Notes: generated by a model from the sequence alone, not told the origin. DNA of 64,000 nucleotides from Mycolicibacter acidiphilus (GCF_018455725.1 NZ_JAHCLR010000028.1:19526-83525); one strand, 5' to 3'. Counted from the stretch's first letter, positions 35,511-44,905 are shown. Made by a program: numbers and translations.

Positions 35511-36311
35511 ATGACGTACGAGGACTACCGCCAGTTGACGTTCACGCGTCGTGCCAACGGCGTTCTGCTCATCACGATCGACCGGCCGGAGAAGTACAAC
35601 GCCGCCGACGAGGAGATGCACGGCGAACTCGCTCGGGTCTGGAACGACGTGTCGGCGGACCCCGAGACCCGGGTCGCCGTCATCACCGGTGCGGGCAAGG
35701 CCTTCTCCGCCGGCGGCGACCTGGCCATGGTGGAACGGATGGCCGGCGACTACGACCGGGTCACCCACATGCTCAAAGAGATGAGCGACATGGTGTACGG
35801 AATCATCAACTGTGAGAAGCCGATCGTGTCCGCGATCAACGGCGTGGCCGTGGGCGCCGGAACGGTCGCCGCACTGCTGGCCGACGTCGCGATCGTCGCC
35901 GAGGATGCCAAGATCGGTGACGGGCACGTCAAACTCGGCGTCGCGGCCGGCGACCACGCCGCGATCATCTGGCCGCTGCTGGCCGGGATGGCCAAGGCCC
36001 GCTACTACCTGCTGACCGGTGAGATGATCACCGGCGCCGAGGCCGAGCGGATCGGCATGGTTGCCAAAGCCCTTCCCCGCGAACAGGTTCTCGATGAGGC
36101 GCTGCGTGTCGCCGATGTTCTGGCGACCGGGGCGCAGCAGGCGATCCGGCTGACCAAGCGCGCCTTGAACAACTGGCTGCGCAGCGCCGGTCCCACCTTC
36201 GACCAGTCCGCGGCCTACGAGATGCTGACCTTCCTCGGCCCGGACGTCGTGGAGGGCTACACCGCCTTGCGCGAGAAGCGCCCGCCGCGCTTCCCCTCGG
36301 CCCAGAACTGA
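35511..36311 (+). CDS. Enoyl-CoA hydratase/isomerase family protein
   Basis: 266 residues. Crotonase motifs [20 protein letters not shown] and [20 protein letters not shown] form the oxyanion hole. Where hydratases carry a catalytic Glu, this reads [15 protein letters not shown], so an Asp may serve, as in some decarboxylases or hydrolases of the superfamily. Reaction is unclear. GAGGAG precedes the ATG. It is 11 bp upstream of an LLM-type oxidoreductase gene on the same strand. Confidence 0.83.
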   Translation: MTYEDYRQLTFTRRANGVLLITIDRPEKYNAADEEMHGELARVWNDVSADPETRVAVITGAGKAFSAGGDLAMVERMAGDYDRVTHMLKEMSDMVYGIINCEKPIVSAINGVAVGAGTVAALLADVAIVAEDAKIGDGHVKLGVAAGDHAAIIWPLLAGMAKARYYLLTGEMITGAEAERIGMVAKALPREQVLDEALRVADVLATGAQQAIRLTKRALNNWLRSAGPTFDQSAAYEMLTFLGPDVVEGYTALREKRPPRFPSAQN

Positions 36312-36322
36312 GGGCGTACGCG

Positions 36323-37330
36323 ATGAAGATCGGGCTGGTGGTCATCGACGAGAACCCTGCCGAGGCACTGAAGATCGTCCGGGCGGCCGACCGCGCCGGC
36401 GTGCACTCGCTGTGGACGATCGACTACTACAACCGCAGCAGCCTCACCCGGGCCGCGGCATTCGCGGCCGCCTCGGAGCAGGCGATCGTCGGCACCAACG
36501 TGACTCCGCTGTTCGCCCGCTCCGCGCTGGCGCTCGCCTCGTCGGCATCCGACATCCAGGCGATCGCGGGTGGCCGCTTCGTGCTGGGCGTCGGCAGCAG
36601 CACCCGCCGGATGAACCAGGACTGGTACGGGGCCACCATGGACCATCCCGCCCCGCAGGTCCGGGAGCGGATCGACCTGATCCGGCAGCTGATCGCCCAC
36701 CGGGATGGCCCGTTCCACTATCAGGGCCGGTTCGACCGTGTCGCGATGGCGCACTATGAGCGCACCGCGCTGCCCGACACGATGCCGATCTTCGCGGCCG
36801 GGGTGGGGGAGCACATGGTCGGCGTGGTCGGGGAGTGCGCGGACGGATTCGTCGGGCACACCATCGCTTCCGCGGACTACCTGCGCGACGTCGCGCCCCC
36901 GCTGCTCGCCAGGGGCGCGCTGCGGTCGGGCCGCGACCTTGGGCAGCTGTTGATGACGACGCAGATCGTGGCGTCGGCCGGTGCCGACCGGTCCGCGGCC
37001 CGCCGGGACGCCGCCGCCCAGGTCGGTTTCTACTCGACGCCGAAGGGTTACGACGCGCTGTTCCCGAATGGTCAGTTCGCCGCCGAGCGGGTCGCCGCGC
37101 GGGATGCCGTCATGCGCGGTGATGCGGCCGGCGTGATCGCGGCGGGTGAGGCGATGGTGGAGGAACGGGCGGTGTTCGGCACGCAAGAAGACGTCGCCGA
37201 GCAGTTGCGCCGCTACGACGGCGTCGTCGACTGGGCGATCCTGTATCCGCCGAACTACGGGGTCGACCCGGATGCCGTGCACGCCAACGAGTTGCAGCTG
37301 ATCGAGGTGGCCGCCAACTGGGCGTCGTGA
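36323..37330 (+). CDS. LLM class F420-dependent oxidoreductase
   Basis: 335 residues of the luciferase-like TIM barrel. MKIGLVVIDENPAEALKIVRAADRAGVHSLWTIDYY, GTNVTPLFARSALALASSASDIQAIAGGRFVLGVGSS and GAATMDHPAPQVRERIDLIRQL match F420-dependent LLM proteins of mycobacteria. The hydride acceptor is unknown. Co-transcribed with the upstream crotonase and followed by a strong terminator, closing a TetR-SDR-crotonase-LLM module. Confidence 0.82.
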   Translation: MKIGLVVIDENPAEALKIVRAADRAGVHSLWTIDYYNRSSLTRAAAFAAASEQAIVGTNVTPLFARSALALASSASDIQAIAGGRFVLGVGSSTRRMNQDWYGATMDHPAPQVRERIDLIRQLIAHRDGPFHYQGRFDRVAMAHYERTALPDTMPIFAAGVGEHMVGVVGECADGFVGHTIASADYLRDVAPPLLARGALRSGRDLGQLLMTTQIVASAGADRSAARRDAAAQVGFYSTPKGYDALFPNGQFAAERVAARDAVMRGDAAGVIAAGEAMVEERAVFGTQEDVAEQLRRYDGVVDWAILYPPNYGVDPDAVHANELQLIEVAANWAS

Positions 37331-37344
37331 CCGTGCCCTGAGCA

Positions 37345-37378
37345 AAGGCCCCCGAAACCAGGCGGTTTCGGGGGCCTT
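37345..37378. terminator. Bidirectional intrinsic terminator
   Basis: Perfect 15-bp stem (37345-37359 with 37364-37378) and a 4-nt AGGC loop, with A residues before and TT after the GC-rich part. It sits between the convergent LLM gene and metE and can serve both. Confidence 0.85.
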
Positions 37379-37394
37379 CGCCGTACTCGCGCGG

Positions 37395-39665
37395 TTACAC
37401 GCTGGCGCGGGCCTCCTTCGCGGCGGCGACCAGGTTGGCCAGCGAAGCGTTGACCTCTTCAGCCCGACGGGTCTTCAGGCCGCAGTCCGGGTTCACCCAG
37501 AGGCGCTGCGCCGGAACGGCTTCCAGTGCCTCACGCAGCGATTCGGCCATCTCCGCGGTGGACGGCACCCGCGGCGAGTGGATGTCGTAGACACCCGGGC
37601 CGACCCCGTTGGAGAACCCGATCGCGTTGAGGTCGTCTAGCACCTCCATGTGTGAGCGGGCCGCCTCGATCGAGGTGACGTCGGCGTCCAGATCGGCGAT
37701 CGCACCGATGACCTCACCGAATTCCGAGTAGCACAGGTGGGTGTGGATCTGGGTCGCGTCGGACACCCCGGACGTCGACAGCTTGAACGAGCCGACGGCC
37801 CAGTCCAGATACGCTGGTTTGTCGGCGTCGCGCACCGGCAGCAGCTCGCGCAGCGCCGGCTCGTCGACCTGGATCACCGCGATGCCGGCCTTCTCCAGGT
37901 CCACCGTCTCCTCGCGGATCGCCAGCGCCACCTGGTAGGCGGTGTCGGCCAGCGGCTGGTCGTCGCGGACGAACGACCACGCCAGGATTGTCACCGGACC
38001 GGTCAGCATGCCCTTGACCGGCTTGTCGGTCAGCGACTGCGCGTAGACGGCCCAGTCGACCGTCATCGGGTGCGGGCGGGTGACGTCGCCGTAGAGCACC
38101 GGCGGACGCACACAGCGGCTGCCGTAGGACTGCACCCAGCCGTTGGCGGTGGCGAAGAAGCCGTCCAGCTGCTCGGCGAAGTACTGCACCATGTCGTTGC
38201 GCTCCGGCTCGCCGTGCACCAGCACGTCCAGGCCGAGCTGCTCCTGCAGCTTGATGACGTCGGCGATCTCCGCCTTCATCCGCCGGGTGTACTCGGCCTC
38301 GTCGATCTCCCCGGCGACCAGTGCGGCGCGGGCCTTGCGGATCTCGACGGTCTGCGGGAACGAGCCGATGGTGGTGGTCGGTAGCGGCGGCAGGTGCAGC
38401 CGCTCGTCCTGCGCGGCGCGGCGAGCCTCGGCCGACCCGCGGTGGGTGCCGGCGGCACGGATCGCCGCGATCTCGGACCGCAGTGCGGCGTTGTTCAGCC
38501 GCGGGTCCGACTTGCGTGACGCGACGGCGGCATTGGACGCGGCGATCTCGTCGGCCACCGCGTCCCTCCCGTCGCGCAGGGCGCGGGCCAGGGTCGCCAC
38601 CTCGTGAACCTTCTCCGCGCCGAACGCCAGCCAGCTGCGCAGCGCGTCGTCCAGGCCGGTCTCGGGCTCCAGCGAGTAGGGCACGTGCAGCGTCGAGCAC
38701 GACGTCGACACCGCAACCGCCGCAGCCGATCCCAGCAGTGTCGCGAGCTTGGCCAGTGCGGCCTCCAGGTCGGTGCGCCAGATGTTGCGACCGTCGACCA
38801 CCCCGGCGACCAGCGTCTTCCCGGCCAGCTCGGGCACCGATGCGATTGCGGTGTCGGCTCCGTAGACCAGGTCGACGCCGATCGCCTCGACCGGCGTGCG
38901 GGCCAGTGCGGGCAGACCGGCGCCCGGGTCGCCGAAGTAGGTGGCGACGAAGATCGCCGGCCGCTTGCTCAGTGCGCCGAGGCGGTTGTAGACCTGCTCG
39001 GCCAGGGCCGGAGCCGCGTCGGAGATGTCGGTGACCAGCACCGGCTCGTCGATCTGCACCCACTCGGCGCCGGCGTCGGCCAGCTTGCCCAGCAGGTCGG
39101 CGTAGACGTCGACCAGCTCGTCGAGGCGGAAGATCGGGGCCGGGGCGCCGTCGACAGCCTTGCTCAGCAGCAGGAACGTTACCGGGCCGATGATCACCGG
39201 GCGGGCCGGAATGCCTTGGCCCTGCGCCTCTTTGAGCTCAGCGAGCACCTTGGCCGGGTTCAGGGCGAACTTCGTGTCCGGGCCGATCTCCGGGACGATG
39301 TAGTGGTAGTTGGTGTCGAACCACTTGGTCATCTCCAGCGGGGCGATGTCGGCGTTGCCGCGGGCGGCCGCGAAGTAGCGATCCAGTTCGTCGGCGACAC
39401 CGGCGACTCGCGCCGGGAGCGCCCCGAGGAGCACCGCGGTGTCCAGCATCTGGTCGTAGTAGGAGAACGTGTTGACCGGCACCGAGTCCAATCCGGCGGC
39501 GGCCAGCTGCGCCCAGGTGTCGCGGCGCAGGCCGGCGGCGACCTTCTGCAGCTCAGCCTGGTCGATCCGGCCGGCCCAGTAGCTCTCGGTGGCGCGCTTG
39601 AGTTCGCGGCGCGGCCCGATGCGTGGGGACCCGACGACGGTGGCGGTAAACGGTTGAACGGTCAC
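37395..39665 (-). CDS. metE: Cobalamin-independent methionine synthase
   Basis: 756 residues from GTG 39665, the standard MetE length. It transfers a methyl group from 5-methyltetrahydropteroyltriglutamate to homocysteine without B12. The two homologous barrels are visible: the N-terminal one begins [21 protein letters not shown], and the C-terminal one has the catalytic and zinc regions [41 protein letters not shown] and [11 protein letters not shown] cobalamin riboswitch precedes it, so it is shut off when B12 allows MetH to work. Confidence 0.97.
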   Translation of the reverse strand: MTVQPFTATVVGSPRIGPRRELKRATESYWAGRIDQAELQKVAAGLRRDTWAQLAAAGLDSVPVNTFSYYDQMLDTAVLLGALPARVAGVADELDRYFAAARGNADIAPLEMTKWFDTNYHYIVPEIGPDTKFALNPAKVLAELKEAQGQGIPARPVIIGPVTFLLLSKAVDGAPAPIFRLDELVDVYADLLGKLADAGAEWVQIDEPVLVTDISDAAPALAEQVYNRLGALSKRPAIFVATYFGDPGAGLPALARTPVEAIGVDLVYGADTAIASVPELAGKTLVAGVVDGRNIWRTDLEAALAKLATLLGSAAAVAVSTSCSTLHVPYSLEPETGLDDALRSWLAFGAEKVHEVATLARALRDGRDAVADEIAASNAAVASRKSDPRLNNAALRSEIAAIRAAGTHRGSAEARRAAQDERLHLPPLPTTTIGSFPQTVEIRKARAALVAGEIDEAEYTRRMKAEIADVIKLQEQLGLDVLVHGEPERNDMVQYFAEQLDGFFATANGWVQSYGSRCVRPPVLYGDVTRPHPMTVDWAVYAQSLTDKPVKGMLTGPVTILAWSFVRDDQPLADTAYQVALAIREETVDLEKAGIAVIQVDEPALRELLPVRDADKPAYLDWAVGSFKLSTSGVSDATQIHTHLCYSEFGEVIGAIADLDADVTSIEAARSHMEVLDDLNAIGFSNGVGPGVYDIHSPRVPSTAEMAESLREALEAVPAQRLWVNPDCGLKTRRAEEVNASLANLVAAAKEARASV

Positions 39666-39786
39666 GGTTGATCCTTCAATTGACGAGGGTGGTCACCGCC
39701 AGCGGCCGTCCAGCCATTGGGGTTGCGTGCAATTTACAGCACTACAACCCTCTAAACCAGACGCCCATTCCGCGAGGCGACGATCC

Positions 39787-39985
39787 GCTGGGCGCGGCGC
39801 GCCCAGCACAACTGGCAGGTCTTCGGACTCGCAGGCGCGCACCGTCGGTGCCCCTAATGGCCGTCGCTTCCCAGTCTCGGATAACCCGCTGACCAGTGCC
39901 TTTGACGGCGGTCGTTCCTGCATACCGCTGCGGGACAGTCCCGGATTCTCACCGGGTTCCCTCTTGCGACACATGACGTACATGC
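39787..39985 (-). promoter_or_regulatory. Cobalamin riboswitch controlling metE
   Basis: Reading the minus strand: AAGAGGGAA, then CCGGTGAGAATCCGGGACTG and TCCCGCAGCGGTA, then CACTGG, and the B12 box ending GTCCGAAGACCTGCCAGTTG (about 39808-39828). A perfect 9-bp hairpin with a 3-nt loop (39787-39807) follows directly and may be the expression platform. The metE start lies about 120 nt further on. The 380-bp gap between metE and the next gene is mostly this element. Confidence 0.92.
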
Positions 39986-40045
39986 GTCGCTCGATGTCGA
40001 CATCGTCGAAGTGACATTGCCGACAGACCAGCTGCAATCCCTAGG

Positions 40046-40699
40046 CTACCTGTCAGTTGCCAGCGCTGCGGCGATGGGGACGTCGCCGTCGTTGAACTCG
40101 ATCGTGCGGCGAATCGTCGTGTCGTCGGCCAGCGCCGCGGCGATCACCAGGGCGACGTTGCCCCGGGACACCTCGCCTTTGCCGGTGCCCGAGCCGACGG
40201 CGATCCGGCCGGTCGCCGGCTCCACCGTGAGGCGGCTCGGTCCCAGCACTGTCCAGTCCAGCCCGCTCGCCCGCAGGTGGGCGTCGGCGGCGGCCTTTGC
40301 CTGCGCATACGGGTAGAAGCTGTTGTCCTCCGGCACGCCGTGATCGGGTCCGGCGCCGAAGTAGGACACCATCACGAACCGGCTGACCCCGGCCTGCGCG
40401 GCCGCGTCGACGGTGCGGATGGCGGCGTCGCGGTCCACCGCGTAGGTGCGGGCCGGGTTGCCGCCCCCGGCGCCGGCGGAGAACACCACCGCATCGTGGC
40501 CGGCCAGCAGGTCGGCCAGCGCGGTGGTGTCGAGCTGCTCGATATCCGCGACGACGGGAGTGGCGCCGGTCGCCGCCACCTCCACGGCGTGATCTGGGTT
40601 GCGGAACACAGAACTGACCTCGTCGGTGCGTTCGGTCAGGATGCGGCTGAGCAGCAGGGCCACCTTGCCGTGTCCGCCGAAGACGATGATGCGTGCCAT
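40046..40699 (-). CDS. NAD(P)-binding atypical SDR (NmrA/YwnB-like)
   Basis: 217 residues from ATG 40699 (MARIIVFGGHGK). The Rossmann motif GGHGKVALLL is at 8-17; later SRFVMVSYFGAG and YPYAQAKAAADAHLRASGLDWTVLGPSRLTVEP match atypical SDRs that bind NADP as sensors or act as flavin/quinone reductases. No catalytic Tyr-Lys pair is evident at the usual site except YAQAK. Function unassigned. It lies upstream of metE on the same strand but is separated by the riboswitch. Confidence 0.8.
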   Translation of the reverse strand: MARIIVFGGHGKVALLLSRILTERTDEVSSVFRNPDHAVEVAATGATPVVADIEQLDTTALADLLAGHDAVVFSAGAGGGNPARTYAVDRDAAIRTVDAAAQAGVSRFVMVSYFGAGPDHGVPEDNSFYPYAQAKAAADAHLRASGLDWTVLGPSRLTVEPATGRIAVGSGTGKGEVSRGNVALVIAAALADDTTIRRTIEFNDGDVPIAAALATDR

Positions 40700-40786
40700 G
40701 GTCGCGACGGTACGCGGCCAGCACGACGGCTGCGGTTCGACGGACTTCCGCTTCACGGCATATCCGGCAGCCCGCAGGAGCGTCGG

Positions 40787-40802
40787 TGATGCATTAGCAT
40801 CA
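40787..40802 (+). promoter_or_regulatory. Autoregulatory operator of the second vapBC pair
   Basis: Perfect inverted repeat TGATGC-ATTA-GCATCA (40787-40802) encloses TAGCAT (40795-40800), a -10 element 7 nt before ATG 40808, giving a leaderless mRNA blocked when the antitoxin complex binds. Confidence 0.6.
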
Positions 40803-40807
40803 GATGC

Positions 40808-41050
40808 ATGCGCACCACACTGTCGATTGATGACGACGTGCTGCTCGCCGTGAAGGAACGGGCCGCTCGGGAGAAGCGGACGGTGGGGCAGGTGCTCTCC
40901 GACCTGGCCCGTCAGGCGCTGACCGGTCGACGCCCCGAATCACCGTCACCCGAGGTTGACGCATTCTTCGGATTCGAGCCCCTGCCGCATCGCGGCGGAG
41001 CCGTTTCGAACGCATTGATCGACCGACTGCGCGACGACGAAGCGATCTGA
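40808..41050 (+). CDS. vapB: Ribbon-helix-helix antitoxin of a VapBC pair
   Basis: 80 residues. MRTTLSIDDDVLLAVKERAAREKRTVGQVLSDLARQAL is a typical ribbon-helix-helix: short beta strand, two helices. The C-terminal part, with FFGFEPLPHRGGAVSNALIDRLRDDEAI, should bind the PIN toxin. Its promoter lies within a palindrome it probably recognises itself. The toxin gene starts 4 bp downstream. Confidence 0.88.
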   Translation: MRTTLSIDDDVLLAVKERAAREKRTVGQVLSDLARQALTGRRPESPSPEVDAFFGFEPLPHRGGAVSNALIDRLRDDEAI

Positions 41051-41054
41051 TCGG

Positions 41055-41483
41055 ATGCGTGCGCTCCTCGACGTCAACGTGGTGCTGGCCCTGCTCGACA
41101 CCGATCACATCGACCATGATCGTGCCCGCAGCTGGATCGTTGAGGAGATTGCGCACGGCTGGGCGTCCTGCGCGATCACCCAGAACGGCTTCGTTCGAAT
41201 CATCAGCCAGCCCCGTTATCCCAGTCCGATCTCGCCCAGTCGCGCGATCGACCTGCTGTCTGGCGCCACCCAGACCGTGCATCACGAGTTCTGGCCCTGC
41301 ACGGTCAGTATTGCGAACCCCGCGGTCATCGACCGCTCGCGACTGCACGGCTCGAAGCAGGTGACCGATGCGTATCTGTTGGCGCTGGCCGTGGCGAACG
41401 GCGGGCGGTTCGTGACCTTCGATCGGTCGGTGGCCCAGCATGCCGTGCGAGGAGCGGACGCGAGGCATCTGGTCACCCTGTAG
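41055..41483 (+). CDS. vapC: PIN-domain toxin of a VapBC pair
   Basis: 142 residues. D6 (ALLDVNVV), D105 (VTDAYLLALA) and D123 (VTFDRSV) are the PIN acidic residues; the usual second acidic position is occupied by TQNGFVRI, a pattern I know from several mycobacterial VapC proteins. RNase activity is expected. It follows its antitoxin by 4 bp and precedes a thiolase operon from which it is probably independent. Confidence 0.87.
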   Translation: MRALLDVNVVLALLDTDHIDHDRARSWIVEEIAHGWASCAITQNGFVRIISQPRYPSPISPSRAIDLLSGATQTVHHEFWPCTVSIANPAVIDRSRLHGSKQVTDAYLLALAVANGGRFVTFDRSVAQHAVRGADARHLVTL

Positions 41484-41547
41484 TGACGCCCGCCACTGCT
41501 TGACCCACAATCGACGCACGAGTCCGGATCCCCGAAGGAGAATGCCC

Positions 41548-42693
41548 ATGGCCGAAGCCGTCATCGTCGAAGCGGTCCGCTCACCGATCGGGAAGCGCAA
41601 CGGCGGACTGTCCGGGATTCACCCGGCCGAACTGTCCGCCCAGGTGCTCAACGGACTGGTGCAGCGCGCCGGGGTGGACCCCGAACTGGTCGACGACGTG
41701 ATCTGGGGCTGCGTCATGCAGGCCGGCGAGCAGGCGCTGGACGTCGGTCGCACCGCGCTGCTTACCGCGGGCTGGCCGGAGTCGGTGCCGGGTGTGACGG
41801 TGGATCGCCAGTGCGGGTCGAGTCAGCAGTCGGTGCACTTCGCCGCCGCCGGGGTGGTCGCCGGGCACTACGACGTCGTCGTCGCCGGGGGAGTGGAGTC
41901 GATGTCGCGCACCCCGATGGGCTCGTCGCTTGCCAATGGCGGCCGGCCCTACCCGGCGGCGTTCAAGGCGCGCTACGCCCAGACCCCCAACCAGGGCCTC
42001 GGCGCGGAGATGATGGCCGCCCAGTGGGGACTGGACCGCACCGCGCTCGACGAGTTCTCGCTGGCCTCCCATGAGAAGGCCGGCGCAGCACAGGATTCCG
42101 GTGCCTTCGACGACGAGATCGTCGCGATCAAGGACGACGACGGCGGCGTCGTCACTAAGGATGAGGGCATCCGCCGCGGCACCACCATGGAGAAGATGGC
42201 ACAGCTGAAGCCCGCCTTCAAAGAGGACGGGGTGATCCACGCCGGCAACTCCAGCCAGATCTCCGACGGGTCGGCGGCGCTGCTGTTCATGTCCGCCGAC
42301 AAGGCGAAAGCCCTGGGGCTCACCGCGATCGCCCGGGTGCACACCGCCACCCTGGCCGGTTCCGACCCGGTGATGATGCTGTCCGGCCCGATCCCGGCCA
42401 CGCAGAAGGCGCTGCAACGGTCCGGGCTGAGCGTCGATGAGATCGGGGTGTTCGAGGTCAACGAGGCGTTCGCCCCGGTGCCGATGTCCTGGCTGGCCGA
42501 GATCGGAGCCGACCCGAAGAAGCTGAACCCCAACGGCGGGGCGATCGCACTGGGGCACCCGCTCGGCGCGTCCGGTGCCCGGATCATGACCACGATGCTC
42601 TACCACATGCGCGCCAACGGGATTCGGTACGGCCTGCAGACCATGTGCGAGGGCGGCGGACAGGCCAACGCCACCATTTTGGAGCTGCTGTGA
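41548..42693 (+). CDS. Thiolase (acetyl-CoA acetyltransferase family)
   Basis: 381 residues from ATG 41548 (GAAGGAG 7 nt upstream; ATG 41542 is too close). Nucleophile Cys89 is in VDRQCGSSQQ; the later NEAFAPVPMSW and GGAIALGHPLGASGARI supply the active-site His, and TMCEGGGQANA the second Cys. It cleaves or forms 3-ketoacyl-CoA. It overlaps the downstream crotonase by 4 nt, so a catabolic operon (thiolase, crotonase, hexapeptide protein) is evident. Confidence 0.9.
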   Translation: MAEAVIVEAVRSPIGKRNGGLSGIHPAELSAQVLNGLVQRAGVDPELVDDVIWGCVMQAGEQALDVGRTALLTAGWPESVPGVTVDRQCGSSQQSVHFAAAGVVAGHYDVVVAGGVESMSRTPMGSSLANGGRPYPAAFKARYAQTPNQGLGAEMMAAQWGLDRTALDEFSLASHEKAGAAQDSGAFDDEIVAIKDDDGGVVTKDEGIRRGTTMEKMAQLKPAFKEDGVIHAGNSSQISDGSAALLFMSADKAKALGLTAIARVHTATLAGSDPVMMLSGPIPATQKALQRSGLSVDEIGVFEVNEAFAPVPMSWLAEIGADPKKLNPNGGAIALGHPLGASGARIMTTMLYHMRANGIRYGLQTMCEGGGQANATILELL

Positions 42694-43478
42694 ATGCGCC
42701 CGCCGTCCTGGTCGAGCAGACCGGCAACGTACTGGTCATCACGATCAACCGCCCCGAGGCGCGCAATGCGGTCAACGGTGCGGTCAGCGCGGGGATCGGT
42801 GACGCGCTTGCGCACGCCCAGGACGACGACGCTGTGCGTGCGGTGGTCATCACCGGCGCCGGCGACAAATCCTTCTGCGCCGGAGCCGATCTCAAGGCGA
42901 TCGCCAACCGTGAGAACATCTACCATCCGGAACATCCCGAGTGGGGATTCGCCGGCTACGTGCAGCACTTCATCGACAAGCCGATCATCGCCGCGGTCAA
43001 CGGCACCGCCCTGGGCGGTGGCACCGAGATCGCGCTCGCCAGCGACCTGGTGATCGCCGAGCAGCGTGCGCAGTTCGGCCTGCCGGAGGTCAAGCGCGGT
43101 CTGATCGCCGGGGCGGGTGGGGTGTTCCGCATCGTTGAGCAGTTGCCGCGCAAGGTCGCCCTGGAACTGCTCTACACCGGGGACCCGATCTCGGCGGCGG
43201 ACGCTGCGCGCTGGGGCCTGGTGAACCGGGTCGTCGACGACGGCACCGCGCTCGCCGTCGCCCTCGAGTTCGCCGAGCAGATCGCCGGCAACGCACCGCT
43301 GTCGGTGCGGGCCAGCAAACGGATCGCCTACGGCGTCGACGACGGTGCCATTCCCGGTGAGGAACCCGGCTGGGCCCGTACCGCAAGGGAATTCACCACG
43401 TTGCTGAAATCCGAGGATGCCAAGGAGGGGCCGCGGGCGTTCGCGGAGAAGCGCGCCCCGGTCTGGAAGGCGCGGTGA
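42690..43478 (+). CDS. Enoyl-CoA hydratase
   Basis: 262 residues from GTG 42690 (GTGA overlap with the thiolase stop). Oxyanion segments ITGAGDKSFCAGADLKAI and AVNGTALGGGTEIALASDL are canonical, and FGLPEVKRGLIAGAGGVFR carries the catalytic Glu. With the thiolase it could perform hydration and cleavage in a beta-oxidation sequence; a dehydrogenase is not adjacent. The stop overlaps the start of the hexapeptide-repeat gene. Confidence 0.88.
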   Translation: MNAPAVLVEQTGNVLVITINRPEARNAVNGAVSAGIGDALAHAQDDDAVRAVVITGAGDKSFCAGADLKAIANRENIYHPEHPEWGFAGYVQHFIDKPIIAAVNGTALGGGTEIALASDLVIAEQRAQFGLPEVKRGLIAGAGGVFRIVEQLPRKVALELLYTGDPISAADAARWGLVNRVVDDGTALAVALEFAEQIAGNAPLSVRASKRIAYGVDDGAIPGEEPGWARTAREFTTLLKSEDAKEGPRAFAEKRAPVWKAR

Positions 43479-44020
43479 GTGCGATGTCGCAACCGCTGAT
43501 CGTCACGATCGCCGGGCACACCCCGCAGGTGCCCGCCGAATCATGGGTCGCCCCCAACGCCAGCCTGCTGGGACAGGTGAATCTGGCTGCTGGAGTCAGC
43601 GTTTGGTACTCGGCCACGCTGCGTGCCGAGATGGAGCCGATCGAGATCGGCGCCGACAGCAACATTCAGGACGGGGTGACCGTGCACGTCGACCCCGGCT
43701 TTCCCTGCCGGGTCGGCAGTCACGTCAGCGTCGGGCACAATGCGGTGCTGCACGGCTGCACTGTCGAGGACGGGTGCCTGATCGGGATGGGTGCGATCGT
43801 CCTCAACGGCGCCGTCATCGGCGCCGGTTCGCTGGTGGCGGCCGGTGCCGTCGTCCCGCAGGGCATGGTGGTGCCGCCCCGGTCGCTGGTGGCCGGGGTG
43901 CCGGGCAAGGTCCGGCGCGAACTCAGTGACGCCGAGGTGGAGAGCAACCGGCACAACGCCGTTGGCTATCGCCTGCTGATGGACGCCCACCGCGGGGCAC
44001 TGCCGGGTTCGTCGAACTGA
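43475..44020 (+). CDS. Gamma-carbonic-anhydrase-like hexapeptide protein
   Basis: 181 residues of left-handed beta-helix repeats (isoleucine-patch: IEIGADSNIQDGVTVHV, VGSHVSVGHNAVLHGCTV, VIGAGSLVAAGAVVP). The three trimer-interface metal-ligand histidines are H71, H88 and H93. It belongs with YrdA/PaaY/CaiE proteins, some of which are CoA-thioesterases that accompany catabolic operons. That would suit its place after a thiolase and a hydratase. GTG 43475 overlaps the upstream stop. Confidence 0.85.
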   Translation: MSAMSQPLIVTIAGHTPQVPAESWVAPNASLLGQVNLAAGVSVWYSATLRAEMEPIEIGADSNIQDGVTVHVDPGFPCRVGSHVSVGHNAVLHGCTVEDGCLIGMGAIVLNGAVIGAGSLVAAGAVVPQGMVVPPRSLVAGVPGKVRRELSDAEVESNRHNAVGYRLLMDAHRGALPGSSN

Positions 44021-44098
44021 CGCATTCGCCCCACCGCCCGCGTTCGGGCCGCTACGTTCAAGGGACGTTGCCAACCTGATGCCGAGGGGACGTCCCGT

Positions 44099-44818
44099 AT
44101 GACCCAGTCCAGCCCGACCCGGCCCGGCCTGCTGCGCGAGCTGACCACGATCCTCTCCAAGGTGTCGGCTCCCTACCACGAGCCACCGGCGGTGGTGCTG
44201 CGCCGGCGCATCGTGGTGGCCGTGGTGCTGGTGCTCGGCGCGGCGGTGCTGGGGTTCATGCACACCAAGAACCCCGGTGAGCCGGCGTTCTACTGGCTGT
44301 CCCTGGCGTTGGCGGCGGTGTGGGCGGGGGGCGCGTTGCTGGCCGGGCCGATGCACCTGGGGATGGTGCGGTTCCGGGGCCGCAATGAGCGCCCGGTGTT
44401 CACCGGCACCGGCGTCGGCCTGGTGCTGGGCCTGGTCTTCCTGCTCGGCGGGCTGGTGATCAAGCACATTGCGCCGTTGAACGACGGGGCTACGCAGATC
44501 CTGGAGTACACCACCCATGTGTCGTGGCGACTGGTGGTGTTGATCGCGATCGTCAACGCGGTGGCTGAGGAGATGTTCTTCCGCAGTGCGCTGTTCACCT
44601 CGTTCGGCCGGCACTACCCGCTGGTGTTCTCGACGCTGCTCTATGTCGCGGCGATGATGGCTGCCGGGAACCCGGTAGTGGGTCTGGCGGCGCTGGTGCT
44701 GGGGACCGTCTGCGCCATCGAGCGCCGCGCCACCGGGGGAGTGCTGGCCTCGGTGCTGACCCACCTGGTGTGGGGGTTGATCATGGTGCTGGCGTTGCCC
44801 TCGGTGTTCGGGATGTAA
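44099..44818 (+). CDS. CPBP family intramembrane glutamic endopeptidase
   Basis: 239 residues with about six hydrophobic helices. The catalytic EExxxR motif is AEEMFFRSALF (about 159-169), and THLVWGLIMV near the C-terminus carries a conserved His of the Rce1/CPBP (abortive-infection) family. These proteases cleave membrane substrates, for example prenylated or signal peptides. Substrate unknown. GAGGGGAC is 9 nt before the ATG. Confidence 0.85.
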   Translation: MTQSSPTRPGLLRELTTILSKVSAPYHEPPAVVLRRRIVVAVVLVLGAAVLGFMHTKNPGEPAFYWLSLALAAVWAGGALLAGPMHLGMVRFRGRNERPVFTGTGVGLVLGLVFLLGGLVIKHIAPLNDGATQILEYTTHVSWRLVVLIAIVNAVAEEMFFRSALFTSFGRHYPLVFSTLLYVAAMMAAGNPVVGLAALVLGTVCAIERRATGGVLASVLTHLVWGLIMVLALPSVFGM

Positions 44819-44829
44819 CCCGCGCCCTG

Positions 44830-44905
44830 TCCTGACCGTGCAGAGTTGTCCGGGCCCACCTGGGCGGATGCCGGTCGACTCTGCACGTTCGCGCAGGGGT
44901 CAGGA
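44830..44905. terminator. Nested inverted repeat between convergent genes
   Basis: CGTGCAGAGT (44837-44846) pairs with ACTCTGCACG (44878-44887), ten perfect base pairs; outside them TCCTGACC (44830-44837) and GGTCAGGA (44898-44905) also match, and GCCCA/TGGGC form an inner stem. Likely terminates the CPBP gene; its outer arm enters the 3' end of the convergent crotonase gene. Confidence 0.5.

Noticed and set aside
40808-41483. Considered joining the second VapBC pair to the thiolase operon
   Set aside because: The toxin stop and thiolase start are 64 bp apart with a separate ribosome binding site, and the pair has its own autoregulated promoter.
44830-44905. Inverted repeats as ends of an insertion sequence
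   Set aside because: Only about 30 bp lie between the arms, no transposase and no target duplication.
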